From an uncultured Clostridium sp. (lineage in GTDB: Bacteria; Bacillota; Clostridia; Clostridiales; Clostridiaceae): a stretch of DNA of 64,000 nt. The position numbers and the translations under genes are program-made. This document shows, one piece after another, positions 7,709 through 16,250 of this stretch. Where the stretch lies: positions 99,545 through 163,544 of the forward strand of contig CAIFEX010000004.1 in the NCBI GenBank assembly GCA_903789665.1. Direction: 5' to 3'. The notes under the pieces were generated by a model. That model ran no database searches. It saw nothing but the letters and a program-made list of their open reading frames with translations, and had not been told where the DNA came from. Position 1 is the first letter of the stretch. Each line of letters opens with the position of its first letter.

Positions 7709-8494
7709 TTAAAAACTGCCTTTCCCCCAATCCATTCCATAGCCATCGTTAATACCATCTGCAAGATATCTCCATACGACCACATCTCCAGTATGCCATA
7801 CCCACTGGCCGCTGCCTATGTTGGGTTTGTGAAAGACGCTGTCTCCCTTTTTCTTTACGTAGTAACACCATCCTGAGAGTTTTCCTGCTTTTTTCTCTTC
7901 AAGTCCATCTATAGCGGCAAAATACAATGTAGAAGCAGATCCCGTCGCCTTATAGCTTATCTTGGCACTGTCCAAAATCCTCTCCGTTATATATCCCACT
8001 GTCTGACCGTTCATACTGCTGTCGATGTTCCTCGAAATGATCATCTTGTTTCCATGAACGGTATCTACTACCTGAAAAGTTGCACTGCTCTCCGGATCCG
8101 AAGCGCTCACCTTCACTATACCATTCGAAGTTACAGTAGAAGGATTGCTGGACTTTGAAGAAGTATTTCCTGATCCGCCTTTTTTTGATTTTGTAGAAGA
8201 ATTTATAGAAGATTTACCTTTTTTGCCCGCAGAAGATGAACCTATTCCAGCAGAGCTATTCGCCGCATCAGTGTTTTTTACATTTTTCCCATCCTTATTT
8301 GCCTTTGCGGTGTTTCCCGATATGTTCCCGGCCCCTGAAGATTTGTCCTGACTTTCCTGGGCACTCATCTGCTTGTTGGTAAGTGTGTTTGAATATATTG
8401 AATTTGCTTTTAGGCCAATGGCAAACAGTACGGCAAATACGGCAAAAGCCACCAAAGCTATTATATATTTTTTCTTGTTTTCCTTGATTTTCAT
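7709..8494 (-). CDS. Membrane-anchored DUF4430 (transcobalamin C-terminal-like) protein
   Basis: 261 residues. A basic start and a single membrane helix at about 9-29 anchor it. Residues 45-125 form a Ser/Gly/Lys/Asn-rich flexible linker. The C-terminal 130 residues hold a DUF4430-type beta domain ('YITERILDSAKISYKATGSASTLYFAAIDGL...SGWCYYVKK...HTGDVVVWRYL'), the counterpart of the beta domain of transcobalamin. It is encoded directly before the alpha/alpha-barrel wall protein (22-base gap) and after the ECF S-component. The position suggests a membrane-proximal receiver that passes ligand from wall proteins to the importer. That role is inference. Confidence 0.75.
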   Translation of the reverse strand: MKIKENKKKYIIALVAFAVFAVLFAIGLKANSIYSNTLTNKQMSAQESQDKSSGAGNISGNTAKANKDGKNVKNTDAANSSAGIGSSSAGKKGKSSINSSTKSKKGGSGNTSSKSSNPSTVTSNGIVKVSASDPESSATFQVVDTVHGNKMIISRNIDSSMNGQTVGYITERILDSAKISYKATGSASTLYFAAIDGLEEKKAGKLSGWCYYVKKKGDSVFHKPNIGSGQWVWHTGDVVVWRYLADGINDGYGMDWGKGSF

Positions 8495-8514
8495 AATTCA
8501 AAAACCACCTCCTA

Positions 8515-9204
8515 TCACTTCATATAACTGATAATCAATTTTCTCTTGTACCTTTCAAATACATGTAAGAAACCGTTGTAAAATATTATGGAAAATATAA
8601 AGGAACTTCCCCCATGAAGCACATCAAAAGTCAGCCCGGACACATATCCTCCTATGAATGTCCATAAATTTAAAGGTTTGACAAAACCAATTACGTACTG
8701 AAGATCCATAATCCAGTCAAACATGAATCCAAAGAAGAAGCATGCCACGGAAAACTTGAAAGCTGAAACTTTCTTTCCCTTCTTCCCCCAAAATCCGGCT
8801 ATGATTCCGACGAGCCCCCATGAAAACATCTGCCAGGGAGTCCAGGGACCTTGTCCAAAAAAAATATTGGACAAAAAAGCTGTGGTGCTCCCCACCAGGA
8901 ATCCATCATAGGGTCCGAAAACAAATCCTGTAAGTGCGACAAGGAATGTAACAGGTTTTACATTCGGTATGGGGGCAAAAATAATCCTCCCCACAGTGGC
9001 AAAGGCACTTAAGGTAGCTATGATCGCTATTTCCTTGGTACCTGCATTGCTCTGCTCAAAGTAAAAATAACTCAGGAAAAGTATTACAAATACCCCTACC
9101 ATGCACATGGTAGAAATTCCAGTCTGGAAATCACTCTTTACAGTAAGCGCCATGAGAACTGCTATTATGGCAGCTGTAACCGCAATTATGACCTTTTTTA
9201 TCAT
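8515..9204 (-). CDS. ECF transporter S component, probable corrinoid-specific subunit
   Basis: 229 residues with about six hydrophobic segments and the S-component hallmark middle region (VKPVTFLVALTGFVFGPYDGFLVGSTTAFLSNIFFGQGPWTPWQMFSWGLVGIIAG). S components bind the vitamin in the membrane and dock on the T subunit. The start codon overlaps the stop of the ATPase gene (ATGA). No known signature for biotin, riboflavin, thiamin or folate subunits is recognised. Cobalamin or another corrinoid is inferred from the upstream riboswitch and the transcobalamin-like neighbours. Confidence 0.8.
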   Translation of the reverse strand: MIKKVIIAVTAAIIAVLMALTVKSDFQTGISTMCMVGVFVILFLSYFYFEQSNAGTKEIAIIATLSAFATVGRIIFAPIPNVKPVTFLVALTGFVFGPYDGFLVGSTTAFLSNIFFGQGPWTPWQMFSWGLVGIIAGFWGKKGKKVSAFKFSVACFFFGFMFDWIMDLQYVIGFVKPLNLWTFIGGYVSGLTFDVLHGGSSFIFSIIFYNGFLHVFERYKRKLIISYMK

Positions 9205-10829
9205 ATCTCACACCTTCTAACAGCATCTTCCAGAGTAAATATGCTTCTGTCCTTTTCCCTGAGGAGCTTATTCATTGAAGTGGTATAGAATATACCGTCC
9301 CCCAGTACCTTTCCCCTGCTGCCATCTGCCACAACAGTACCGTTGAACATTATCATGTATCTCCTGCAAAAACTGCTGGCAAAATCCGTGTCATGAGTTA
9401 CAAGTACGATTGTAGTTCCCCTGTCATTTAACTTTTGAAGCATCCTGCCGAGTTTGTCCTTGAGGGCACTTTCAAGTCCCCGGGTAGGTTCATCCAGAAG
9501 GATCATGTCAGGCTGGAGCACAAGTATTGTGGCTATGGCCACTCTCTGCCGCTGTCCGCCGCTCAGATCCCTCGGGTTTTTGTCTTTAAATTCATATATT
9601 TCAAGTTCCTTTAGAACATTTTCCACAATTTTTTGATCATATATATCATAGTTGTCCATAGTAAACCTGACTTCTTCATACACACTGTTCTTGGACAGGT
9701 AATCGTTGGGGTTCTGTGATACATAACCTATATGCTGGGCTATTTCCCTTATGCTCATTTTTCTTATTTCCTTTCCATAGAGTTTCACGCTGCCGCTGTA
9801 AGCCTTAAGACCCATAATGGATTTTAAAAGAGTACTTTTCCCCGCACCGTTTGCACCCATTATGCTTATGAACTCTCCCTTTTTTATCTGGAAATTCAGA
9901 TCGGAGAGAACCTCCTTGGAACCATATTTACAGCCCATTTTTTTCACGGAAAGTATGGCCGGCTGATCTTTTTCGGCAGCCGCCGCCTCTTCGTGTTTTT
10001 CCATCTTAATCGGCGTATTCAGGACTTTGACCCTGGCATCTTTAAAATTCCGCGGCATATCTTTAAAGCCAAGCTGTTTAAAAAATTTCAGGTAGTCTGG
10101 CATAAACATATACTGTTTCTCGCTGCAGTTGCAATAAAAATCTTTTTTATCCTTAAACAGCTGCAGGCTGCCCCTGTTCATGACAGCTATGGAGTCCACA
10201 GTGTCAAACCACCTGTTAACCCTTTGTTCTATGACTATTATGGTTATCCCCAGTTCCTCATTTATTTTTTTCACAATATTCAGCATCTCTTCTGCAGAAG
10301 AAGGATCCAGCTGGGACGTAGGCTCGTCCAGTATTATGCAGCTTGGCATGTATACAAGAGCTGAGGCCACCGCAACCTTTTGCTTCTCACCGCCGGAAAG
10401 GGAAGTCACGTCCCTGTCTGCCAGATCGAGTATTCCCGTAAACTGAAGCGCCTCATAAACCCTCCTCTTTATAATTCCTTCATCCACCCCTACATTTTCA
10501 AGTCCGAATGCCACTTCCCGGTGAACCTTGTTCATCATAAGCTGTTTTTCAGGATCCTGAAAAACCATGGTTATCTTCTTTGCCCTCTCCTGATGGCTCA
10601 TCTTGTCTATTGCCTTACCGTCTATTTTTATCTCTCCGCCTATGGTTCCGCCGTAAAAATTGGGGACAGTTCCGACTATGGCCCTCGCCAGGGTTGACTT
10701 ACCGGATCCGGATCTCCCGGCCACCAGCAGAAAATCGTTTTTCTCCAGAGACAAATTCACATCCTTAAGTGCTCTTTCCTTCTCCAGGGGATACGTGAAA
10801 TTCAAATTATTTACCTCTATATACGACAT
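9201..10829 (-). CDS. ECF transporter energizing ATPase, fused A1-A2
   Basis: 542 residues made of two ABC ATPase domains in one chain. The first has Walker A GRSGSGKS near 38, signature LSGGEKQ near 145 and Walker B IILDEPTS near 167. The second has GANGAGKS near 330, LSGGQRQ near 433 and LLDEPTRG near 455. Most ECF modules use two separate proteins; the fusion implies a fixed 1:1 pair serving a dedicated rather than shared transporter. It overlaps the T gene by 23 bases and the S gene by 4, so all three are translationally coupled. Confidence 0.93.
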   Translation of the reverse strand: MSYIEVNNLNFTYPLEKERALKDVNLSLEKNDFLLVAGRSGSGKSTLARAIVGTVPNFYGGTIGGEIKIDGKAIDKMSHQERAKKITMVFQDPEKQLMMNKVHREVAFGLENVGVDEGIIKRRVYEALQFTGILDLADRDVTSLSGGEKQKVAVASALVYMPSCIILDEPTSQLDPSSAEEMLNIVKKINEELGITIIVIEQRVNRWFDTVDSIAVMNRGSLQLFKDKKDFYCNCSEKQYMFMPDYLKFFKQLGFKDMPRNFKDARVKVLNTPIKMEKHEEAAAAEKDQPAILSVKKMGCKYGSKEVLSDLNFQIKKGEFISIMGANGAGKSTLLKSIMGLKAYSGSVKLYGKEIRKMSIREIAQHIGYVSQNPNDYLSKNSVYEEVRFTMDNYDIYDQKIVENVLKELEIYEFKDKNPRDLSGGQRQRVAIATILVLQPDMILLDEPTRGLESALKDKLGRMLQKLNDRGTTIVLVTHDTDFASSFCRRYMIMFNGTVVADGSRGKVLGDGIFYTTSMNKLLREKDRSIFTLEDAVRRCEI

Positions 10830-11709
10830 ATTCCCTCTCCTCGCTATTTAAAATTATGGTTACAGTAATTGCTATTATAAAAATCAAAATCAAAGCTATA
10901 CCTATATTAAAAAAGTTTACAGCAGTCACGCCGTCGTATATGTCAAATTTCACCCATTCCTTAAACTGGGCCACGCCAAAAAGTACCATGAGGGCAATGC
11001 TGAGCCCTATCACCTGCCAGTCCCTGCTTTTAAGTTTCTGCCTTTCATACACACTCCTGTGTCCGCTCAAGAATCCCCTCACATAGGCAGATTCACCTAT
11101 ATTGAAGGATCCCTCCATTGAATCCTCCAGAAGTACGGACATTACCGGAATATAACTTGCAGCTTTTTCCCTGGCCTTTTTCTTGTCAAATACCACTCCC
11201 CTTATCTCATAGATTTCCTTGAGGCTTTTAAATCTGTTTTTAAGGCTCGGCATAAGTTTAAAACTTATCATGAGCATGAGGGTTGACTTGGGCATTATGG
11301 AAGAAAAATAGGAAACCGCCCTGTCTGAATCGATCATGAGTTCAAGTATCAAAAACAAATATATAACCGCCAGAAATTTAAAACACATTATGATCGCATA
11401 AATTGCAGCCTCCAGCGTGAATCTCTTGTGGAAAAGGTAGAAGAGAGTCGTACTTCCGGAACTTACAAAAAGTACATTCAGCGCTATTATAAAAATTGCA
11501 ATTGGAATAAAATAATAAATGGCCGTCTTAAATTTCCTCTTTTCCCTGCAAAACAGTATTATTCCCACCATAAATACATACACCGAGGCAAGCACCACAG
11601 GATTGTCCGTAGAAAATATAATTATCATCATGGAAAGGAACACCAGTGAAGCAGTCAGCACGTGATACTGCTTGAAATCTATATAATGTCTTATTTTTTC
11701 ACGTTCCAT
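10807..11709 (-). CDS. ECF transporter transmembrane T component
   Basis: 300 residues with four to five membrane helices and a cytoplasmic coupling region. The latter carries the short basic helices typical of EcfT/CbiQ (YEIRGVVFDKKKAREKAASYIPVM near 168-190 and ESAYVRGFLSGH near 208), whose Ala-Arg-Gly motifs grip the ATPases. It starts the T-A-S block, about 75 bases after the CWB2-DUF4430 gene. A dedicated T gene next to its S gene marks this as a group I ECF system. Confidence 0.88.
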   Translation of the reverse strand: MEREKIRHYIDFKQYHVLTASLVFLSMMIIIFSTDNPVVLASVYVFMVGIILFCREKRKFKTAIYYFIPIAIFIIALNVLFVSSGSTTLFYLFHKRFTLEAAIYAIIMCFKFLAVIYLFLILELMIDSDRAVSYFSSIMPKSTLMLMISFKLMPSLKNRFKSLKEIYEIRGVVFDKKKAREKAASYIPVMSVLLEDSMEGSFNIGESAYVRGFLSGHRSVYERQKLKSRDWQVIGLSIALMVLFGVAQFKEWVKFDIYDGVTAVNFFNIGIALILIFIIAITVTIILNSEEREYVVYRGK

Positions 11710-11784
11710 CTTTTTTCACTTCCTTTTATAACTGCTTAAAGAATGGCGGAAAAATCCCGCCATTCTTTAAAGGATTTTATAGAT

Positions 11785-14073
11785 TTATTCTACCATAAAT
11801 TCGGGTATTTCTATTTTGCTCGTGCTGGATGATCTTATATACCCATGATATTTACCTGGTGCAAGAACCGTAGTTGAATCCATGATTCCCGTAGATTCAG
11901 GAGATTGATCTATATATGCAAGATTTCCGTCTCCATCATAAAGTTCAAAAGTAATATCATCTGAAGTATTCTCACTTTTGGCATAAATATTCACAGTCTT
12001 ATCTGTTCCCTGGGAAATGGTCAAATCAAGTCCTCCCTCATGAACTTCCTGAATAATTTTTCCCGGAGACTTGTCTTTTACCTTTACAGTACAAGTATCA
12101 GTTTTTCCTCCATCTGAGGTCTTAACTGTTATAACCGCAGTACCTGCCTTTTCACCAGTGACAAGGCCATCCGAATTCACAGATGCTATAGAATCGTCAC
12201 TGCTGGACCAGGTTAATTTCTTATTGGCGGCATTTGACGGAGCGACAGCTGCTTCAAGCTTTTCGGTTTTTCCAACCTCCAAATCTGTACTGGATTTGTT
12301 CAAAGTTACACCTGTTACCTTGTCGGGGTTAACCGCCCCTGATACCGTGACATCACAGACGTCTTCATTATCTGAAGCATCGTAATTTACCTTAAATCCC
12401 TTCGTATTGTCTATGGACTCTGCAGTTATAGCCGCCGTTCCGGAGCCAACTGCCTCAACTTGTCCGTCATCATCCACTGTTGCCACCGACTCATCGCTGC
12501 TGCTCCAGACTATATTCTTGTCCGTAGCATCAGAAGGACTTACAGCTGCACTTAAAGTTTCGGAGTCACCCTTATCCATATCAAGGCTGCTTTTATTTAG
12601 TTTCACTGAATCCACATCTCTAAAACAAGTTGTATCATTGGCACCAAGTACATAGATCCAGTGTATGCTCTCCCCTCCATGAAGGGTTTCCTTTTCATCA
12701 CCACAGCTGTATTCCGGGAAGTTTCCGTTTACACTGTACTTCCAGCCGCTCTGGTTGGATTTCCCGCCTCCCCGGGGCCTGTCAAATTCCCTTTGTCCGT
12801 TTATACTCTGCACATAGATCTGGGAACCAGTACCCTCGTAGTAAATGGGAATACCTTTATCATCAAGGGTTTTCTTTAAAACATCAAAAACCGTATCACC
12901 CTTGTTAAAAGAAAGGTTGGACTTGTTTACAATATTTCCCTTATATCCGTCAATTACAAGCGACACATGTTCACCATCGGGGACAGGAGTAACAGGTACA
13001 ACAGGACCTATACCTTCATTGGGGTTCTCGCCGTTATACAAACTCTCAATAGCATTTGGAACTGCATCAGGTACTACAAGAGTTCCCCCAAGTGCTGTAA
13101 GCACAGTCTTGTCAGACATATTCCGAGTTATAAAATCCGCTGTATTTTGAGTTACAGTCTTGTAAATAAGCACCAATGGTGCAGACTTCCGGGATGCCAG
13201 GACTCCTCCCGAAAGAGCATCAGCAAATTCATCCCCATTGGATCCATCCCCTGCCGCTATATAGACATTGCTAAAATCAAGATCAGATTTGAAATTCTGA
13301 AGTATATCAAGATTAGTATCAAATCTGGTAGTTCCTCCGAGTCTCTGGGGATTTGGAAGAAAATTTTCAAGTCCCGTCGTGATAACTTCAGTGCCGCCCA
13401 ATACATAAGTCTTATCTATATTTAAACTCTTTATGTAGCTTTCAACTTTCTCGGGAAGACTGTCACTTTCCGTAAGAAGTATCGGCCACCCTTTTGCCGC
13501 AGCTATGGGTGCCATGGAAAGGCTGTCTGCATACCCGGCCCCGGAAGCAACCACTATATTGCTTATATCACCTGAATCTCCAAGCTTCCTGGCTATTTCA
13601 ACAGAAGTTTCATATCTGTCCAGGCCGCCTATTCTCTCAGTATCCACATCAATGTCTTTAAGCTGGGCTATTACATTGTCTGATAGAGAAAACTCCCCCC
13701 CTATAACGAAGGCTTTTTTTGCATTGAGCCTTTTAATTTCAGCTATGGTGTCACTGCCCAGCGCATCCTGCCTGGAAAGGATTATAGGTGCATTGTACTT
13801 CTTGGCAAGAGGTGTTGCACAGAGAGCATCGGCATAGCCGTAGCCCTGGGCTATAACCACTGTGTCCGCACCATTTTTCCAGCCGTTTTGACTTATCTTG
13901 AGTGAAGTTTCTATTCTGTCACTTCCAGAAAGCCTCTCTTTGGTTATGGATACATCAGCACCTGCAGACCTGGATCCATTTTGACCGGAAGCATATACAT
14001 TCCCTCCAATACCGGATACTGCAATACCTATGACAAATAAGAAAGTTATAATCTTGCTTAAAATCTTTTTCAT
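11785..14073 (-). CDS. Wall-bound CWB2 x3 protein with DUF4430 and two BIG_2 domains
   Basis: 762 residues from the ATG at 14073, which has SD GAGGGGG; an in-frame start 12 codons earlier has none. Order: signal peptide; three CWB2 repeats at about 45-345; DUF4430 transcobalamin-like domain at about 370-480 (VFDVLKKTLDDKGIPIYYEG..YVQSINGQREF...GWKYSVNG..GDEKETLHGGESIHWIYV); two BIG_2 Ig-like domains at about 490-665 (VTLNKSS..L..G...L.A.V.P); and a C-terminal beta domain. The CWB2 block is nearly identical at DNA level to that of the gene at 5813. It pairs naturally with the upstream secreted alpha/alpha-barrel protein to form both halves of an intrinsic-factor-like binder (inference). Confidence 0.82.
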   Translation of the reverse strand: MKKILSKIITFLFVIGIAVSGIGGNVYASGQNGSRSAGADVSITKERLSGSDRIETSLKISQNGWKNGADTVVIAQGYGYADALCATPLAKKYNAPIILSRQDALGSDTIAEIKRLNAKKAFVIGGEFSLSDNVIAQLKDIDVDTERIGGLDRYETSVEIARKLGDSGDISNIVVASGAGYADSLSMAPIAAAKGWPILLTESDSLPEKVESYIKSLNIDKTYVLGGTEVITTGLENFLPNPQRLGGTTRFDTNLDILQNFKSDLDFSNVYIAAGDGSNGDEFADALSGGVLASRKSAPLVLIYKTVTQNTADFITRNMSDKTVLTALGGTLVVPDAVPNAIESLYNGENPNEGIGPVVPVTPVPDGEHVSLVIDGYKGNIVNKSNLSFNKGDTVFDVLKKTLDDKGIPIYYEGTGSQIYVQSINGQREFDRPRGGGKSNQSGWKYSVNGNFPEYSCGDEKETLHGGESIHWIYVLGANDTTCFRDVDSVKLNKSSLDMDKGDSETLSAAVSPSDATDKNIVWSSSDESVATVDDDGQVEAVGSGTAAITAESIDNTKGFKVNYDASDNEDVCDVTVSGAVNPDKVTGVTLNKSSTDLEVGKTEKLEAAVAPSNAANKKLTWSSSDDSIASVNSDGLVTGEKAGTAVITVKTSDGGKTDTCTVKVKDKSPGKIIQEVHEGGLDLTISQGTDKTVNIYAKSENTSDDITFELYDGDGNLAYIDQSPESTGIMDSTTVLAPGKYHGYIRSSSTSKIEIPEFMVE

Positions 14074-14124
14074 ATTAACCCCCTCAAAAAACTTAATCGT
14101 AATTATCAATCAGACAGAAATGAA

Positions 14125-16101
14125 TTATTTACCAGATCCGGCAGGCATATCTATAACATTTGAAAGAGGTTTCATACCTTCAATACTGTCCCAGACAAAG
14201 GTCTTTATTTTATATATACCTTCTTCCGGTATTTTGAGCATATTGCTCAAAGTAGATGACCTGCCCGCTTCAACTTTCTGTTCTCCGGATACATAAGTTA
14301 TGAATTTGCCGGTTTCATCATAAAGTGCAGTTATAAGCGAAACGTTCTGAGAAGAATCTGACACATTCTTTGCCTTTACAGATACTTTCTTATAAGATGC
14401 ATCAGGATCACTTATTTCAACAGTTTGTCCCACTTTTCTTTCTGCCGCAGCCAGTTTATCTTTCGTACTCTGGGCAATAGATGCCTGTTTTGCACTGCCA
14501 AGTGCATCATAGAGAACCTTTGCCGCATTGATTTTTTCTTCATCTTTAGAAGTTATGGCATCGGGAAGTGCCTCTATGGCGTTATTTACAGGTACGGTAG
14601 AATTTTCAACATCCCTGCAGTCAAATATGGAATTCCTTCCTTCATAGGCCCTTACAAGAGAATCCAAGCCACGACACATCTGTGTGGGCTCATAGGTGGC
14701 ACTGTCATAGGTTGACCATTTGTTTAGAGCTGCATCTATCATAGTTTTACCGCATTTAATATATTTTTTATCAAAAATATTTACATTATTGCTGAATTTC
14801 CCATCTTCTGTTTTATTCTTCCCATTTCCTTCTGCGGCCATTCCAATAGTCATATATACCTGGGCATTTGTCCATGAATTGTTATAATCATTGCCCATAC
14901 CACCCCAGAAGGATCCAAGATAAGTTTGAGAATTTGAAAAATGATCAAGCCAATATTCTACAGCTTGTTTTACATCATAATATTTATCTTCCTCTTTTGC
15001 ATTTGAATCATAATATGCTGCAAGTGGCTGCATCTGCATAGTTCCCATATCAGGAACAGCATTTGATAAAATAGTAGAACCGTCCGCTGCTGTATTACCA
15101 CGTGCGAGATCAGCTAAAGAATGTATCTTATCTTCTATATCATTTTCATCAACATGTTTTTCATCCTTGGGTACACTGTTTATATAATCCTGTGAAGTCA
15201 ATGCCAATATAGCATATTGTCTTGCAAATGTCTGACTAGATGCATTTAAGTAATCTTTGTTCGAAATAATATCAATCAAATTAGAACCATCATAAGTTAT
15301 ATCCCTTGGATCATAGCCCACAGCTGTAACTGCTAAAGCTAACTTTTCCCATTCCGTCATCTTTACATCCTGAGCTTTTATACCTTCAGCTTTCATCCTC
15401 CTTAGTTCATCTTTTACAGCTATAATCCAATCATCACAATATTTTTCACTTACACCTTTATAACCAGAACGTGCAGAAGAAAACATTTCCCATGTATTAT
15501 TTTTCAATTCAATACTGCCTTCACCTCCATCAAAACTTGCTTTACTACCGCTCCAATTAAAGGAAGGTACAGATCCAACCCCAATCTTTAATTTACCATA
15601 AAGCATGTTTTCTGCTTCTTTTGCCTCTTCAATTTGTCCTTCTTCATCTATTGCAGGTGTTGAATTATCAATCAAATTTCCTACAGCCGATACATTCTTT
15701 AACACAAATTTATACCTGCCATTTTCAACAGATTCGGGAGTGATTTTTACTTTACTTGGATCAATATTCAAGGGATTCACAGGAACAACCCCAATAGTAG
15801 GTGCATTAAAAACTACATCTTTACTGCCGCTATATGTGGCTTTAACATTATATTGTTTTAGTAAATTTTTATATTCACTAGATTCAGGAACAACTTCTAT
15901 ATCTTCTAACTTCAAGCTTGTCTTGAGGTTGTCTTCTACACTCTTATTTGTATCATAGACTTTGTCTTCTGCCGGTATTTTTACATCTACATCAATTTCA
16001 GTCGGTGTTGCAGTATCTGCCAGAGCCACACAAGGCGCAAATATTCCAAATGAAAACAGAAGCACTACTGCAAGGACTACCTTTTTCCACAACTTTTCCA
16101 T
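14125..16101 (-). CDS. Secreted alpha/alpha-barrel (terpenoid-cyclase-like) protein with C-terminal Ig-like domain
   Basis: 658 residues with a clear signal peptide (cleavage after about 29, ..ALADTATP). Residues 30-200 are a beta-rich region not recognised. Residues about 240-500 are helical, with 'EKLALAVTAVGYDPRDITYDGSNLIDII' closely matching the barrel of the protein at 5813 ('ERITLALMAVGQDP..QGYNLIEKIY'). The last 95 residues are an Ig-like domain ending FVWD..EGMKPLSNV, also present in the LRR protein at 16251. No CWB2 repeat or sortase motif is present, so it must be free or held by a partner. It lies 51 bases upstream of the CWB2-DUF4430 gene's start and probably acts with it. Confidence 0.75.
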   Translation of the reverse strand: MEKLWKKVVLAVVLLFSFGIFAPCVALADTATPTEIDVDVKIPAEDKVYDTNKSVEDNLKTSLKLEDIEVVPESSEYKNLLKQYNVKATYSGSKDVVFNAPTIGVVPVNPLNIDPSKVKITPESVENGRYKFVLKNVSAVGNLIDNSTPAIDEEGQIEEAKEAENMLYGKLKIGVGSVPSFNWSGSKASFDGGEGSIELKNNTWEMFSSARSGYKGVSEKYCDDWIIAVKDELRRMKAEGIKAQDVKMTEWEKLALAVTAVGYDPRDITYDGSNLIDIISNKDYLNASSQTFARQYAILALTSQDYINSVPKDEKHVDENDIEDKIHSLADLARGNTAADGSTILSNAVPDMGTMQMQPLAAYYDSNAKEEDKYYDVKQAVEYWLDHFSNSQTYLGSFWGGMGNDYNNSWTNAQVYMTIGMAAEGNGKNKTEDGKFSNNVNIFDKKYIKCGKTMIDAALNKWSTYDSATYEPTQMCRGLDSLVRAYEGRNSIFDCRDVENSTVPVNNAIEALPDAITSKDEEKINAAKVLYDALGSAKQASIAQSTKDKLAAAERKVGQTVEISDPDASYKKVSVKAKNVSDSSQNVSLITALYDETGKFITYVSGEQKVEAGRSSTLSNMLKIPEEGIYKIKTFVWDSIEGMKPLSNVIDMPAGSGK

Positions 16102-16250
16102 TTCCTCTCCCCCTTATTATTAAGTTCAATTTACAATCTACAATCAACAATTAAAAATGTGAAACAACGCTCTTAATGAATTCCCACCATATTCTATCGT
16201 TACTTCAACATTTTTAACTGATCATTATAATAGATTAACCGCTATACACT

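Noticed and set aside
10856..14296. Many plus-strand open frames across the ECF and surface-protein genes
   Set aside because: They are antisense shadows of genes with clear domains and ribosome-binding sites; none has an SD or family match.
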